Origin: an uncultured Bacteroidales bacterium
GTDB lineage: Bacteria > Bacteroidota > Bacteroidia > Bacteroidales > ML635J-15
Assembly (NCBI GenBank): GCA_937899245.1
Contig: CALDKB010000048.1
Location: 62,001 to 126,000, forward strand
Length of the DNA stretch: 64,000 nucleotides
Direction of reading: 5' to 3'
Shown piece by piece: positions 22,869 through 32,708 of the stretch. Both the position numbers and the translations under genes were made by a program. Under the pieces are notes generated by a model. It saw nothing but the letters and a program-made list of their open reading frames with translations. It had not been told where the DNA came from and did no database searches. Positions within the stretch are counted from its first letter, which is position 1; every line of letters starts with the position of its first letter.

Positions 22869-25802
22869 CTAGTAGTTGAAGACATCTTCGAGGGTAAGTT
22901 CATGAACATCACCGTATGTCTTCAGCAAGTTGAAGTCAACTTTTTCCTTAGGGCCAACAATCAAAATGTCATATTTTTTGCCCTGGATATGTTCGTTGAA
23001 GAACTTTGTTGCATCTTCAAGTGTGAAGTTTTGTGTCTGTTCATAGATGTCCTTACGATAGTCGTTGTCAATTCCGAGTTCCTTGTTAGCAAGATAATTC
23101 CAGAAAATACCACTCTTTATTATTCTTTCGGTGTTAATCTGGCTTATGATTGCCTGGCGAGCAGTCTCAAAAGATTCTGGCGACTGCTTCAGTTCGTTCA
23201 TAAGGTCTGAAAGAGCTTCAAGAGCTTCCTTCATCTTGTCTGGTTGTGTGCTAAGGTAACCTATTACATAATTTGAACGGTCTGTCTTGCGTGCCTGGTT
23301 GTAGCCGGCATAGCAACCGTATGCCAAACTTTTTGCTTCGCGTATTTCCTGGAATACGATGCTTGACATTGAGCCGCCGTAGTATTCGTTGAACATTCTT
23401 GCTATTGGAAGCAAGCTCTTGTCGAACTTAGTGTCCTTGGATACAAGTTCAATTAAAACCTGTGTCATCGGGTAATTTACGAATAGTACCTGAGGTGTGT
23501 CATAGTCGCGTTCTGCGAAGTTTTTAGCTTCCGGATAGTCTTTGTAGTTGCCCGATACGTTGTGGTTTGCCTTGATAAGTTCGGCAACAGCATCAATTTC
23601 GCGCGGACCATAGTAGAAAATCTGGTGCTTGTAGTTCAAGATGTTCTTGATGATAACCGTAAGTTCTTCTGGGTCGATTGCTTTAAGTTCCTCTTCGCTA
23701 AGGATGTTTGTGAATCTAGATTCTTCTCCATACTGAGAACGTGCAACAAGTCCGCTGAGGATTGTGTTTTTGTTGAGCTTTAAATTTGCTCTGCTCTTTA
23801 GTATGCTATTTACAAATTCGTTGTAAACGTCTTTGTCGGCTTTTACATTGGCAATGACTTCTTCCATAAGTTTCATTGCAGTTTCAAGGTTTGTGTCCAA
23901 ACCGCTGATTGCAACGTTGCATCTGTCGGCGCCGCTGTTTACGCTGAAGTCGCAACCGAGCTTATACCATTCCTGCTGAAGTTGTTCTACGGTTTTGTCT
24001 GTTGTGCCGAGATAATCGAGGTAGTCAACGGCGAGTGCAAGTTTCTTGTCGTTGTCATTGCCCATATTTAGTATGTAATATAATGAGAACAAATCGTTTG
24101 CTTCGTTCTTAATGTAGTTTAAGTCAAGGTTGTTTGCAATGTTTTTGGTCTGGATTTTTTCAGAATAGTTAACGAATACTGGCTCAATTGCATTCGGTTC
24201 CTGTTTCTTAAGTTCGCTAACAAAAGCGGATTCGCTAGCGCGGTCGATGTTAAGCTGGGTGATTGCGGGCTTGTCAACATGCATTACGTTGTCAGGTTCG
24301 CCGATACGCTTGTATGCAACAACGTAGTTGTCCTTGAAGAATTCGTTTGCAAACTTAACAATTTCGTCCTTTGTCATCTTTTCGTAGTTTTCGATGTCGA
24401 AGATTTCTTCTTCCCATGGAGTTTGCGAAATGAATGCATCAACAAATGTATATGCAATACCATTACCTTCTATTTGTTTAATCTGGTTGAGTTTCATTTC
24501 GTTAACTATAGCTTCGAGCAACCATTCGTCGAATTCGCCCTTTTTAACCTTTTCGACTTCTGCAAGCAGGAGGTCTCTTACTTCTTCGAGAGTTTGTCCT
24601 TCGCGAGGCATACCAGCCATTTCGAACAAACCGTAGTCGTTGAGAGCATATCCACCAGCATATGAACCCATAACTTTCTGTGCGGTGTTAAGGTCGAGGT
24701 CGATAAGACCAGCATTGCCATTGTTGAGAATCTGACCAATCATCGACAAGTATTTTGATTCCTGCGACTTGTTGCCCTGAGTACGCCAAACTATGCAAAC
24801 GTTTTCAGCTTCTGGTCCGTGGATGTCGATTTCGTTGATAGCAGTTCTTTCTTCTTCTGGTGTGTACTTGAATTCAGGTACATTCGGATTGCTTTGCAGG
24901 TGTCCCCAGTATTTGTCGATAGTCTTGATTGTTTCTTCAAAATCAAGATCACCGGACATACATATTGCCATGTTGTTTGGAACATAGTAATCAGCTTTGA
25001 ACTTCATTACGTTTGCCATTGAAGGGTTCTTCAGGTGTTCGCCCTTACCGATAACAGCAGTTCCGTATGGGTGGTTCTTGAAAAGTTCTGCAAAGATAGT
25101 ATTGTTCATTCTGCGGCTGTCGCGGTCCTGGTTCATGTTGAACTCTTCGAAAATAGTTTCAAGCTCGGTATGGAAAAGACGAAGGACGAGGTTTTCAAAT
25201 CTTTCGCTTTCAACTTTAGCCCAGCGGTCTATTTCGTTAGAAGGAATTTCGTTTACGTAAACTGTTTCTTCGTAAGAAGTCCAAGCATTAGTTCCTGTTG
25301 CACCAAGAAGCGAACAAATCTTGTCGTATTCGTTAGCAATTGCGTATTGGGAAGCAACTTGTGACAGACTGTCGATTTCTGCGTAGATGGCAGCCTTCTT
25401 TTCGGGGTCTGATTCCTTGGCATGTTCTTCAAATTTGTCGCTGATTGCTTGAATCAAGACACTTTCCTTTTCCCAGTCCTTTGTTCCTATCTTGTCGGTA
25501 CCCTTGAACATCATGTGTTCAAAGTAGTGTGCAAGACCGGTGGTTTCGCGAGGGTCGTTCTTAGCGCCTACTCTAACGGCGATGTAGGTCTGGATTCTTG
25601 GTTCATCCTTGTTTACGGCAAGGTAAACTTTTAGACCATTGTCAAGTGTGTAGATTCTTGTTCCCGAAGGATCGTTGGTTACATATTCGTACTTGTAACC
25701 GTTGGCATCCGTTTCCGTCTTGGTCTCGTGTGCTTTTTTCTTGCAACCGGTCATTGCTACTACCATTGCAAGTGCCATAATAATAAATGTGTATCTTTTC
25801 AT
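22869..25802 (-). CDS. M16 family zinc metallopeptidase, lipoprotein
   Basis: This 977-residue protein is a full-length M16 (insulinase/pitrilysin) peptidase with four M16 repeats. It begins with a lipoprotein signal peptide ending in the lipobox AMTGC (Cys20). The inverted zinc motif HYFEH lies at 92-96 (His92, Glu95, His96), and the third ligand is expected in ETIFEEFNMNQ. The second half carries the non-catalytic M16 domains, including a typical REAKSLAYG segment near 820. These enzymes close a clam-like chamber around peptides, so the likely role is peptide degradation in the envelope. It lies upstream of the lipoprotein gene but is separated from it by a terminator-like hairpin, and it has about 80 bases between it and secDF, which also holds a terminator. 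Confidence 0.93.
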   Translation of the reverse strand: MKRYTFIIMALAMVVAMTGCKKKAHETKTETDANGYKYEYVTNDPSGTRIYTLDNGLKVYLAVNKDEPRIQTYIAVRVGAKNDPRETTGLAHYFEHMMFKGTDKIGTKDWEKESVLIQAISDKFEEHAKESDPEKKAAIYAEIDSLSQVASQYAIANEYDKICSLLGATGTNAWTSYEETVYVNEIPSNEIDRWAKVESERFENLVLRLFHTELETIFEEFNMNQDRDSRRMNNTIFAELFKNHPYGTAVIGKGEHLKNPSMANVMKFKADYYVPNNMAICMSGDLDFEETIKTIDKYWGHLQSNPNVPEFKYTPEEERTAINEIDIHGPEAENVCIVWRTQGNKSQESKYLSMIGQILNNGNAGLIDLDLNTAQKVMGSYAGGYALNDYGLFEMAGMPREGQTLEEVRDLLLAEVEKVKKGEFDEWLLEAIVNEMKLNQIKQIEGNGIAYTFVDAFISQTPWEEEIFDIENYEKMTKDEIVKFANEFFKDNYVVAYKRIGEPDNVMHVDKPAITQLNIDRASESAFVSELKKQEPNAIEPVFVNYSEKIQTKNIANNLDLNYIKNEANDLFSLYYILNMGNDNDKKLALAVDYLDYLGTTDKTVEQLQQEWYKLGCDFSVNSGADRCNVAISGLDTNLETAMKLMEEVIANVKADKDVYNEFVNSILKSRANLKLNKNTILSGLVARSQYGEESRFTNILSEEELKAIDPEELTVIIKNILNYKHQIFYYGPREIDAVAELIKANHNVSGNYKDYPEAKNFAERDYDTPQVLFVNYPMTQVLIELVSKDTKFDKSLLPIARMFNEYYGGSMSSIVFQEIREAKSLAYGCYAGYNQARKTDRSNYVIGYLSTQPDKMKEALEALSDLMNELKQSPESFETARQAIISQINTERIIKSGIFWNYLANKELGIDNDYRKDIYEQTQNFTLEDATKFFNEHIQGKKYDILIVGPKEKVDFNLLKTYGDVHELTLEDVFNY

Positions 25803-25831
25803 GTTATTAAGATTTATAATTCACTACTTAT

Positions 25832-25866
25832 AAAAAAAGGGCTGCATATAATCAGCCCTTTTTATC
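25832..25866 (-). terminator. Rho-independent terminator after secDF
   Basis: AAAAAGGGCTG and CAGCCCTTTTT form an 11-bp perfect stem with an 8-base loop; A and T runs at both sides make it usable on either strand. It lies just downstream of secDF on the minus strand. Confidence 0.85.
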
Positions 25867-25879
25867 TCAAAATGATTTG

Positions 25880-28800
25880 TTATTTCGTAACGGCTTTTGG
25901 TTCTTTTTTCTTACCTACACCGAAAATGTATGCCAAAGGCGATGCGATGAAGATAGAAGAGTAAGTACCGATAATAACACCAAGCAACAAAGCGAAGCAG
26001 AATCCTCTGATAGATTCACCGCCGAAGATGAAAATTGCGAGCAATACTACCAATGTTGTCATTGAGGTGTTGATTGTACGACCAACAGTGCTATTAACAG
26101 CAGCATTGATTGTAGCCTTTCTGTCGCGGTTCGGGAACAAGCCGGTGTACTCTCTCAAACGGTCGAAGATAACCACTGTATCGTTGATAGAGTAACCTAC
26201 GATAGTAAGGATAGCTGCGATGAATGACTGGTCAACTTCCATGTTAAATGGCATTACCGAGTATAGAAGTGAGAATATACCCAATGTGATAACGACATCG
26301 TGGATTAATGCGATAGAAGCACCAAGAGAGTATTGCCATTTGCGGAATCTCAACAAGATGTACAGGAACATAACAATAAGACCTAGGAGGATAGCAACTA
26401 CAGACTTAGTCTTGATATCGTCGGCAACTGTAGGACCTACAACTTGAGAAGTCTGGCGGTAGTCGCTAAAGAATGTCTGCTGGTCAACGTCTGCCGGAAT
26501 CAAGTTTGCGTTCTTTAAACCTTCATAAAGTTTCTGGTCGGCTTCTTCTCCAGCAGCCTTATCCTTAATGTCTTCAATTCTGTATTGAGTAGTAACCTTA
26601 ACCTGATTAGCATCACCGAAAGTCTTAACGACTGGTCTTGCACCATATGAAACTTCCAATGCATCGGCAACCTTTTCCGGTTCTACGTTGTTTTCAAACT
26701 TAACAACATAGTTACGACCACCAGTGAAGTCGATACCTTGTTTCAAGCCTCTTGTGCAAAGAGAAACGATACTTACTACGATAAGAGTACCAGATATGAT
26801 GAAAGCAATCTTCTTTGCTTTTATGAAATCGATGTGCAAGTTGGTGAATGCGTTCATTGTCAACTTGTTGCCAACAGTAATCTTTCTGTCCTTGTTAAGC
26901 ATTCCTGTGAATACCAAACGAGTGATGAAGATTGCGGTGAACAAAGATGTCAAGATACCAATGATAAGGGTTGTAGCGAAACCTCTAACAGGACCAACAC
27001 CGAAGTAAGCAAGAACGATACCTATAAGAATTGTAGTGATGTTTGAGTCGAGGATTGCAGAATAAGCATTCTTGTAACCATCGGCAACAGCGGATTTGAT
27101 CATCTTGCCTGCACGAATTTCTTCGCGGATACGTTCGTAGATAAGTACGTTAGCATCGACAGACATACCTATTGTAAGAACCATACCGGCGATACCAGGA
27201 AGGGTAAGTACAGCACCCATTGATGCCATAACACCGAAAATCAAGAACAAGTTGCAAACCAAAGCGATATCGGCAACCAAACCAGCCTTGTTGTAGTAGA
27301 AAATCATGTACAACAATACAAGGATGAAAGCGATGATGAAAGAATACATACCTGCATCGATTGCTTTCTGACCCAGAGATGGACCTACAACTTCCTTTGA
27401 AAGGATAACAGCTGGAGCTGTCATCTTGCCGGCCTTAAGAACGTTAGCCAAGTCGGTAGCCTCTTCCAATGTGAAGTTACCTGTAATCTGAGAACGTCCA
27501 CCCTTGATTTCGTCATTTACGTTAGGATAAGAGTAAACTGCATTATCAAGAACGATGGCAATAGCTCTACCAACATTTTCCTTTGTGATTCTAGCCCACT
27601 GAGTAGCACCGATATTGTTCATTGCCATAGTTACTTCGGCAGTTGCGCTAGTTTGACCGAATTCCTGCTGAGCGTTAGTAACGACTTCACCGTTCAATGC
27701 GGCCTTGCCGTCCTTGGATGCCTTAAGAGCAATAAGTTCGTAGTAGCCGGGAGCGTCCTTCAATTCCTTGAATCCCCATGCGAAAACTACGTCCTTCTTG
27801 AAAGCAGCCTTAACGTCCTTGCTGTTGAGGTCTGCCATAACAGATTCCATGTCGGCTTTCTTAACGAAACCAACAACTGGACCGCGAGCAACATTGCCAC
27901 CTACCTGCTGGATAAGTCTGTTGAAAATAGAATAACCTTCTGTATCAACTGTTTCTTCTTCTGTTTCTTCAACAGCAGTTGTGTCAGCTTCGGTTACTTC
28001 TTCTTCAGCAGTTGCTTCTGCTACCTCTGCATTCTCTTCTACTGCCAAAGTGTCTGCAGTTTCAGCTTCTGCATTGTTGTTTTCTGTATTTAATGCTTCT
28101 GCCTTTTTGGAAGCTATGATAATCTGGTCTGCATTTATCAACGACTCTTTAAGTTCGTCGAGGTTGTAAGTTTCCCAGAATTCAAGAACTGCTGCCTGCT
28201 TCAAAAGTTTTTCAACACGTTCCGGATCCTTGATACCAGGAAGTTCGATGTGGAAAACGCCCTTTACAGCAACGTCCTTCTGGATGTTAGGCTGAACAAC
28301 GCCGAATTGGTCGATACGTTTGTTGATAACGTCGTATGCATTTCCGATTGCAGCTTCGTATTCGTTTTCAAGATATTTGATTACTTCTTCGTTGGTTGAT
28401 GTAATTTGAATCTTGTCTGAGTTTGTTGATGTTGCAAAAAGATATGCCAATGCAGGTTTGTCTGTCATCTGAATCTCTTCGAAAGCTTTTCCGAAAGACT
28501 GGATGAAGTTTGTTCCTGTTTGATCCTTAGTCTGGTTTCTAGCAGTTTCGATTGCTTTTTGCAACGACGGATCGTTAGGATCCCTAACAAGAGACAATAA
28601 CACATCTTCTGCAGAAATTTCTAGAGAGATGTTCATACCGCCCCTGAGGTCCAAACCCAAGTTCAATTCTCTTTCCTTACAGTCTTTGTAAGTGTACTTC
28701 TTGATAAGTCTGTACACAACTTCGTTGTCAACGGAATCCAGGTATGCTTTCTTCTGGGCGTCGATAAGCCCATTACGTTCAGCGTCTGTTAGATTTCCGT

Positions 28801-28942
28801 AATTTCCGTTATCGACAGCAGCCTGCGCGTATTCTTCCGCATCATTTTCCACCTTGTTAGTCACAAATGTGAATGAGAGGTAGTATAAGCTGATGAGTGC
28901 AAGCAATACCGATAATAAAATAATCGCTCCTCTGTTACGCAT
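25880..28942 (-). CDS. secDF: Fused protein translocase subunit SecDF
   Basis: This 1020-residue inner-membrane protein fuses SecD and SecF, which pull exported proteins through SecYEG using the proton gradient. The first membrane helix is at about 6-26. SecD signature GLDLRGGMNISLEI is at 96-109. The P1 head follows, then a six-helix SecD membrane domain with VLTIGMSVDANVLIYERIREE, and the SecF half with GIDFTGGRNYVVKF and TIVGYSINDTVVIFDRLRE. A very acidic, low-complexity insert rich in Glu, Ala and Thr occupies about 282-336 in the P1 domain. The end is KKEPKAVTK. It is monocistronic, with a TATATTTG element 45 bases upstream. It should feed all Sec-exported proteins in the window, including T9SS cargo. 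Confidence 0.96.
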   Translation of the reverse strand: MRNRGAIILLSVLLALISLYYLSFTFVTNKVENDAEEYAQAAVDNGNYGNLTDAERNGLIDAQKKAYLDSVDNEVVYRLIKKYTYKDCKERELNLGLDLRGGMNISLEISAEDVLLSLVRDPNDPSLQKAIETARNQTKDQTGTNFIQSFGKAFEEIQMTDKPALAYLFATSTNSDKIQITSTNEEVIKYLENEYEAAIGNAYDVINKRIDQFGVVQPNIQKDVAVKGVFHIELPGIKDPERVEKLLKQAAVLEFWETYNLDELKESLINADQIIIASKKAEALNTENNNAEAETADTLAVEENAEVAEATAEEEVTEADTTAVEETEEETVDTEGYSIFNRLIQQVGGNVARGPVVGFVKKADMESVMADLNSKDVKAAFKKDVVFAWGFKELKDAPGYYELIALKASKDGKAALNGEVVTNAQQEFGQTSATAEVTMAMNNIGATQWARITKENVGRAIAIVLDNAVYSYPNVNDEIKGGRSQITGNFTLEEATDLANVLKAGKMTAPAVILSKEVVGPSLGQKAIDAGMYSFIIAFILVLLYMIFYYNKAGLVADIALVCNLFLIFGVMASMGAVLTLPGIAGMVLTIGMSVDANVLIYERIREEIRAGKMIKSAVADGYKNAYSAILDSNITTILIGIVLAYFGVGPVRGFATTLIIGILTSLFTAIFITRLVFTGMLNKDRKITVGNKLTMNAFTNLHIDFIKAKKIAFIISGTLIVVSIVSLCTRGLKQGIDFTGGRNYVVKFENNVEPEKVADALEVSYGARPVVKTFGDANQVKVTTQYRIEDIKDKAAGEEADQKLYEGLKNANLIPADVDQQTFFSDYRQTSQVVGPTVADDIKTKSVVAILLGLIVMFLYILLRFRKWQYSLGASIALIHDVVITLGIFSLLYSVMPFNMEVDQSFIAAILTIVGYSINDTVVIFDRLREYTGLFPNRDRKATINAAVNSTVGRTINTSMTTLVVLLAIFIFGGESIRGFCFALLLGVIIGTYSSIFIASPLAYIFGVGKKKEPKAVTK

Positions 28943-28987
28943 TTTTACAAAAATTTAAAACTAAATTACATATTATTTTTAGGGTCG

Positions 28988-28995
28988 CAAATATA
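28988..28995 (-). promoter_or_regulatory. TAnnTTTG promoter element for secDF
   Basis: TATATTTG (followed by C) on the minus strand, 45 bases before the secDF ATG. Confidence 0.5.
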
Positions 28996-29123
28996 GTGAT
29001 TTTTTGGAAAAGAAATAAGATTAAACTTTTTTTATTTTTGGTATGCATAAAGGAGCTCTATGAAATTGGAGAAATAAGGTGTTTTGTAACATGAAAAATC
29101 GATTTTACCTTGACATAAAAAGT

Positions 29124-29131
29124 TATCTTTG
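29124..29131 (+). promoter_or_regulatory. TAnnTTTG promoter element upstream of the interrupted T9SS gene
   Basis: TATCTTTG lies 28 bases before the ATG at 29160. Its presence at the right distance supports 29160 as the original start of the gene. Confidence 0.5.
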
Positions 29132-29159
29132 TCAGATGTTATAGTAATAAATATGTGTT

Positions 29160-29258
29160 ATGAAAAGATTCTTTTTGTCAGTTGTTTTGTTCATGTGTAT
29201 CAAGTTTGTGCTTGCACAAGTGTATGTGTATCAGGATTTTGAAGAGGGTCTTGGCTAA
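29160..29258 (+). pseudogene. Detached 5' end of the T9SS cargo gene: signal peptide, then in-frame TAA
   Basis: The ATG at 29160 opens MKRFFLSVVLFMCIKFVLAQ, a clean signal peptide, followed by VYVYQDFEEGLG and then TAA at 29256-29258. Reading continues in the same frame as WQTVAMTTNNESNFGIV. The paralogous segment later in the same protein reads YVQDFEQGMWCWKALAATT, so the stop replaces a sense codon and no frameshift is needed. Without read-through the downstream protein has no export signal. Confidence 0.75.
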
Positions 29259-29273
29259 TGGCAGACGGTTGCC

Positions 29274-32216
29274 ATGACTACTAATAATGAATCTAACTTT
29301 GGGATTGTAACAAATGCATCTGCGGCCCACTGGGGCAACTCGTATTTTCAGTTTAGCAGCTATAATGTCTCTAGCGATTACAACCAGTATTTGATTACAC
29401 CAAGATTGGATCTTACAAAAACAGCGATTTTGGAATATTATTATAAGGACATCAGTGGACATGGAAGAGAAACTTTCACCATCATGATATCGACTACTGA
29501 TAATGAAATGTCAAGCTTTACAACAGTAAGCAATACAATTACGGCTACTGATAGTTGGTTGCGAGGAGTGTGTGAGATACCTGCGAATGCAAAGTATGTA
29601 GCTTTTCATTACACTTCGGAATATGAATATAAGATGGGCTTGGATGATATTTCCATAATCTATATGAGAGAAACACCAGAGGTGTCGTTACAGCAAGTGC
29701 TATTGCCGGAAATGATGCTTGGTGGTGATGATTTTGTGGTGCAGGGAGTTGTTAAAAATAATAGTGCAGAAGTGCTAAATAGTTTTGAAGTAGAAATTGA
29801 GATAGATGAAACTGTATTAAACAATACGATAACAGGAATGTCGGTTCCTAGTGGTGACACTTATACATTTACATATCCTACTCCGATAAATTTACCAGGA
29901 GGAACGCATGACATGCGAATTATGATAAAAAATCCTAATGGGTATATGGATGATGAGTCGGACAATGCATTGGAAGTGACGATATATGTGTGTGGTGATA
30001 TTGAGGAGTTCCCTTATGTTCAAGACTTCGAACAGGGCATGTGGTGCTGGAAGGCATTAGCAGCGACAACTGACAACTCGTTTGGTATAATCAGCAGCTA
30101 TTCACATAGTACTTCGCATAGTTTCCGTTTTTCAAGCTGGAGTAACAGTAGCGATTATTCTCAATATTTAATTTCTCCTAGGATGACACTGACAGAACCT
30201 GTGCGACTAAGTTTTTGTGCTAAAGACATATATGGGTATGGCGGGGAAACAATACAAGTTATGTACTCTGTTACAGATGATGATATTGATAGTTTTATAA
30301 ATTTAGGAGAAGAAATAAATGTTACCGATTACTGGAATTTATATGTTCGGTTGGTTCCTGCATCGGCAAAGTATGTAATGATAAAATATACCACACAAGG
30401 AAGATATGATACTTGCATCGATGATATTAGTCTAGAGGAAGTTGGTGTAGCTCCGGAGGTTGAGCTTACCAATGTGCGCGCTCCGTATATGGTAGGAAAC
30501 TCAGTTCCCTTTAATTTGTCGGCAACAATAACTAACAGCTCGAGTACTGACATTGAAAGTTTAAATGTTTTGTGCAAGGTTGATGGTGAATTATATTCAA
30601 CCGATGTCGTTACTGGAATTGTTGCCAGGTACAATGAACCATTTACATTTACTATTCCTACCGCATTTACTATTGACAATATTGGCAGTCGCACAATAAC
30701 AGTTACGGTACAAGAACCCAATGGGGTTGCAGACGATTTGGCGGACAATACCAAGAACGTAGTCGTTGTAGTTTACAATACGGAGGGAACTGTTCACCGC
30801 AAGGTGCTGATGGAGAATTTCTCCACAGCCAGCTGCCCCAATTGTTATGATGGTCATGAATATATTAATGGAATCTTGTCGCAAGGATATGAAAACGATA
30901 TCATATGGGTGACACATCATGCTGGTTATCATACAGATCGTCTGACTATTCCGGAAGATAACACCTTCACGGGCTTTTATAATGACAATGGCAATACATA
31001 TACTCCGGCCATTATGCTTGACCGTACATATTTCGGCGATTTTCAATTTACTCATGCATTAGGAGTTCCTGAAGGCTCTGTATTTTTCCTAGGTAATGGG
31101 CTGGACGAAGGTTTTGCTACTGTAACTTCAATACCAGCAAATGTCACAGTCGTCATCGACAATCTTAATTATAATCGTGATGCCCGCCAGCTTTCTGTTA
31201 CCGTGTCGGGAGATGTGCTCTCCGACCTTGATGCTACAGATCCCCGCTTGAATGTATGGTTGGTGGAAGATGGCATAATTGCAGACGGAGAAACGCTCCC
31301 TGGTCATGGACCTACACAACCGTATGCACCATCGGATTTTACTCACGACGGTGTTGTCCGGGTGGTTTTAAGTCAGTCGGCATGGGGAGATGAAGGTGAA
31401 GTTTCTTCTGAAGCAGGAAGTTCTTACAGCAGGACATATACTTGCTCTTTGCCGGAACAATACGTAGATTCAATGTGTTACATTGTGGCTTTTGTAAGCG
31501 AGGGCAATCATAGCAATTACAATAACTGTAAAGTGTACAATGCAGAAAAATCGCATTTCATAACTGAAAATATGCGTTCTATGTCGATTGTGTATACACA
31601 TGATGGATTGCAGTTGCGTCAGGGAGATACTATTGTGCAGACGTCTGATGTATATGAAATGGCAGATATGTATTTTGGATATGAGAATGTAAGCCGTTCC
31701 AATATTAGTGTTCGCGTGAAAAAGGAAAATGTTGCTATGGCCCCAGGCGCAGAATCAACATTCTGTATAGGGAATACATGTATAAGCGGTACATTGTCGA
31801 TGATAATTTCTCTTGCATCTGGCGAACAGATAGCCGAAAATCACGGTTCGGCCTTGCATACGTCATATATGGCGACAGAGCCCGGAACTTCTCTGGTTAA
31901 ATACAGTATGTTTAATGTAGATGACACGACAGATGCTACATATTTCTACATTCGTTATGTGATGCCAACAAGCACAGACAGCGATTTTGCAGATGGCGTG
32001 GTAAGCGTATATCCAAATCCGGCACACACTTATGTTGAGATTTCTGGGATTAACGAATACCCTTGTGGATATACTATATATTCAATGGTGGGAAGAAGTG
32101 TGCTGGAGGGAGAAACTTCTGGCCGAATTATGCTTGATGTACTTATGCCTGGAGAATATATCCTGGAATTGAGAAAGCCTCAGGGCGACAGGCAGTATAA
32201 AATTATAATAGAATAA
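29274..32216 (+). CDS. T9SS type A sorted protein with choice-of-anchor J and Omp28-like domains (5' end cut off by a stop codon)
   Basis: The open frame after the stop encodes 980 residues. In order it shows a jelly-roll choice-of-anchor J/cleaved-adhesin-like domain (1 to about 125), a CARDB-like beta domain (about 135-240), a second pair of the same two domains (about 245-500), an Omp28-like thioredoxin-fold domain (about 505-740) with CPNC at 521-524, and a C-terminal T9SS type A sorting domain from VSVYPNP (910-916) to the end. Such proteins are exported by Sec, cross the outer membrane through SprA and are anchored on the surface. The 980-residue frame itself has no signal peptide; that is encoded at 29160, upstream of an in-frame TAA. 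The gene is therefore a recent pseudogene, a read-through gene, or carries a sequence error. A terminator follows the stop. Confidence 0.85.
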   Translation: MTTNNESNFGIVTNASAAHWGNSYFQFSSYNVSSDYNQYLITPRLDLTKTAILEYYYKDISGHGRETFTIMISTTDNEMSSFTTVSNTITATDSWLRGVCEIPANAKYVAFHYTSEYEYKMGLDDISIIYMRETPEVSLQQVLLPEMMLGGDDFVVQGVVKNNSAEVLNSFEVEIEIDETVLNNTITGMSVPSGDTYTFTYPTPINLPGGTHDMRIMIKNPNGYMDDESDNALEVTIYVCGDIEEFPYVQDFEQGMWCWKALAATTDNSFGIISSYSHSTSHSFRFSSWSNSSDYSQYLISPRMTLTEPVRLSFCAKDIYGYGGETIQVMYSVTDDDIDSFINLGEEINVTDYWNLYVRLVPASAKYVMIKYTTQGRYDTCIDDISLEEVGVAPEVELTNVRAPYMVGNSVPFNLSATITNSSSTDIESLNVLCKVDGELYSTDVVTGIVARYNEPFTFTIPTAFTIDNIGSRTITVTVQEPNGVADDLADNTKNVVVVVYNTEGTVHRKVLMENFSTASCPNCYDGHEYINGILSQGYENDIIWVTHHAGYHTDRLTIPEDNTFTGFYNDNGNTYTPAIMLDRTYFGDFQFTHALGVPEGSVFFLGNGLDEGFATVTSIPANVTVVIDNLNYNRDARQLSVTVSGDVLSDLDATDPRLNVWLVEDGIIADGETLPGHGPTQPYAPSDFTHDGVVRVVLSQSAWGDEGEVSSEAGSSYSRTYTCSLPEQYVDSMCYIVAFVSEGNHSNYNNCKVYNAEKSHFITENMRSMSIVYTHDGLQLRQGDTIVQTSDVYEMADMYFGYENVSRSNISVRVKKENVAMAPGAESTFCIGNTCISGTLSMIISLASGEQIAENHGSALHTSYMATEPGTSLVKYSMFNVDDTTDATYFYIRYVMPTSTDSDFADGVVSVYPNPAHTYVEISGINEYPCGYTIYSMVGRSVLEGETSGRIMLDVLMPGEYILELRKPQGDRQYKIIIE

Positions 32217-32241
32217 ATTAGATAATTTAGCGCGAGAAAAG

Positions 32242-32283
32242 AAACTGGCTATTGGTTTTTATTTGCCAATAGTCAGTTTTTTG
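32242..32283 (+). terminator. Rho-independent terminator between convergent genes
   Basis: AAACTGGCTATTGG and CCAATAGTCAGTTT form a 14-bp stem with one wobble, followed by a T-run. The stop codon of the convergent retropepsin-like gene falls inside the structure. Confidence 0.8.
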
Positions 32284-32708
32284 TTGCCAAAATCTATGGT
32301 GGCCTTGTGTTTCATCAGGAAATCGCTGCCGATTATTCCAATAATCCTTTGCCCGATGGTGGATTCGTAAAGTGTGTTTATCTGGCTGAGGTCGATGAAT
32401 AGCCCCCTGTTGATGTCGGTTGTAAATTTGCCAATGCCAAATTCTTTTATCTTTCCCACCTTGATGTTATCTATAGGTGCGTTAAGGCTGCAATTTTTGG
32501 TCGAACCTTTCAGGTCGTGAGTTTTTGTGGTGGCAAAAACTTCGGAACTGCTGTCGAAGACTGTATTTGAGCAGCCTGTGTCGAGAAGCATTATGTGTTG
32601 CTGGTCTGAAAATTTACATTTTACAAATATATGTTTTCCTCCGCCATCTAAGTTTTTGATTATCAAATTACAGGTGGTGAATTCCTTCTTCGGTGCCGTC
32701 TGTTCCAT
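32259..32708 (-). CDS. Retropepsin-like aspartyl protease family protein
   Basis: The protein (149 aa) has the single-domain aspartic protease fold of clan AA: LLDTGCSNTVF near 40-50 with the catalytic DTG, and IIGIIGSDFLMKH near 121-133 as the second hydrophobic-Gly element, followed by ATIDFGNKKLTI. It would need to dimerise to be active. There is no signal peptide or membrane segment. Its ATG lies inside the 3' end of the antiporter gene (41-base overlap in another frame), so the two are translationally coupled. Bacterial members are poorly characterised and no target is known; a link to the antiporter is only suggested by the overlap. Confidence 0.82.
   Translation of the reverse strand: MEQTAPKKEFTTCNLIIKNLDGGGKHIFVKCKFSDQQHIMLLDTGCSNTVFDSSSEVFATTKTHDLKGSTKNCSLNAPIDNIKVGKIKEFGIGKFTTDINRGLFIDLSQINTLYESTIGQRIIGIIGSDFLMKHKATIDFGNKKLTIGK

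Noticed and set aside
29256..29258. Alternative genetic code or stop-codon reassignment to explain the in-frame TAA
   Set aside because: All other genes end normally in TAA, TAG or TGA and none contains an in-frame TAA, so a general reassignment is ruled out by the rest of the window.
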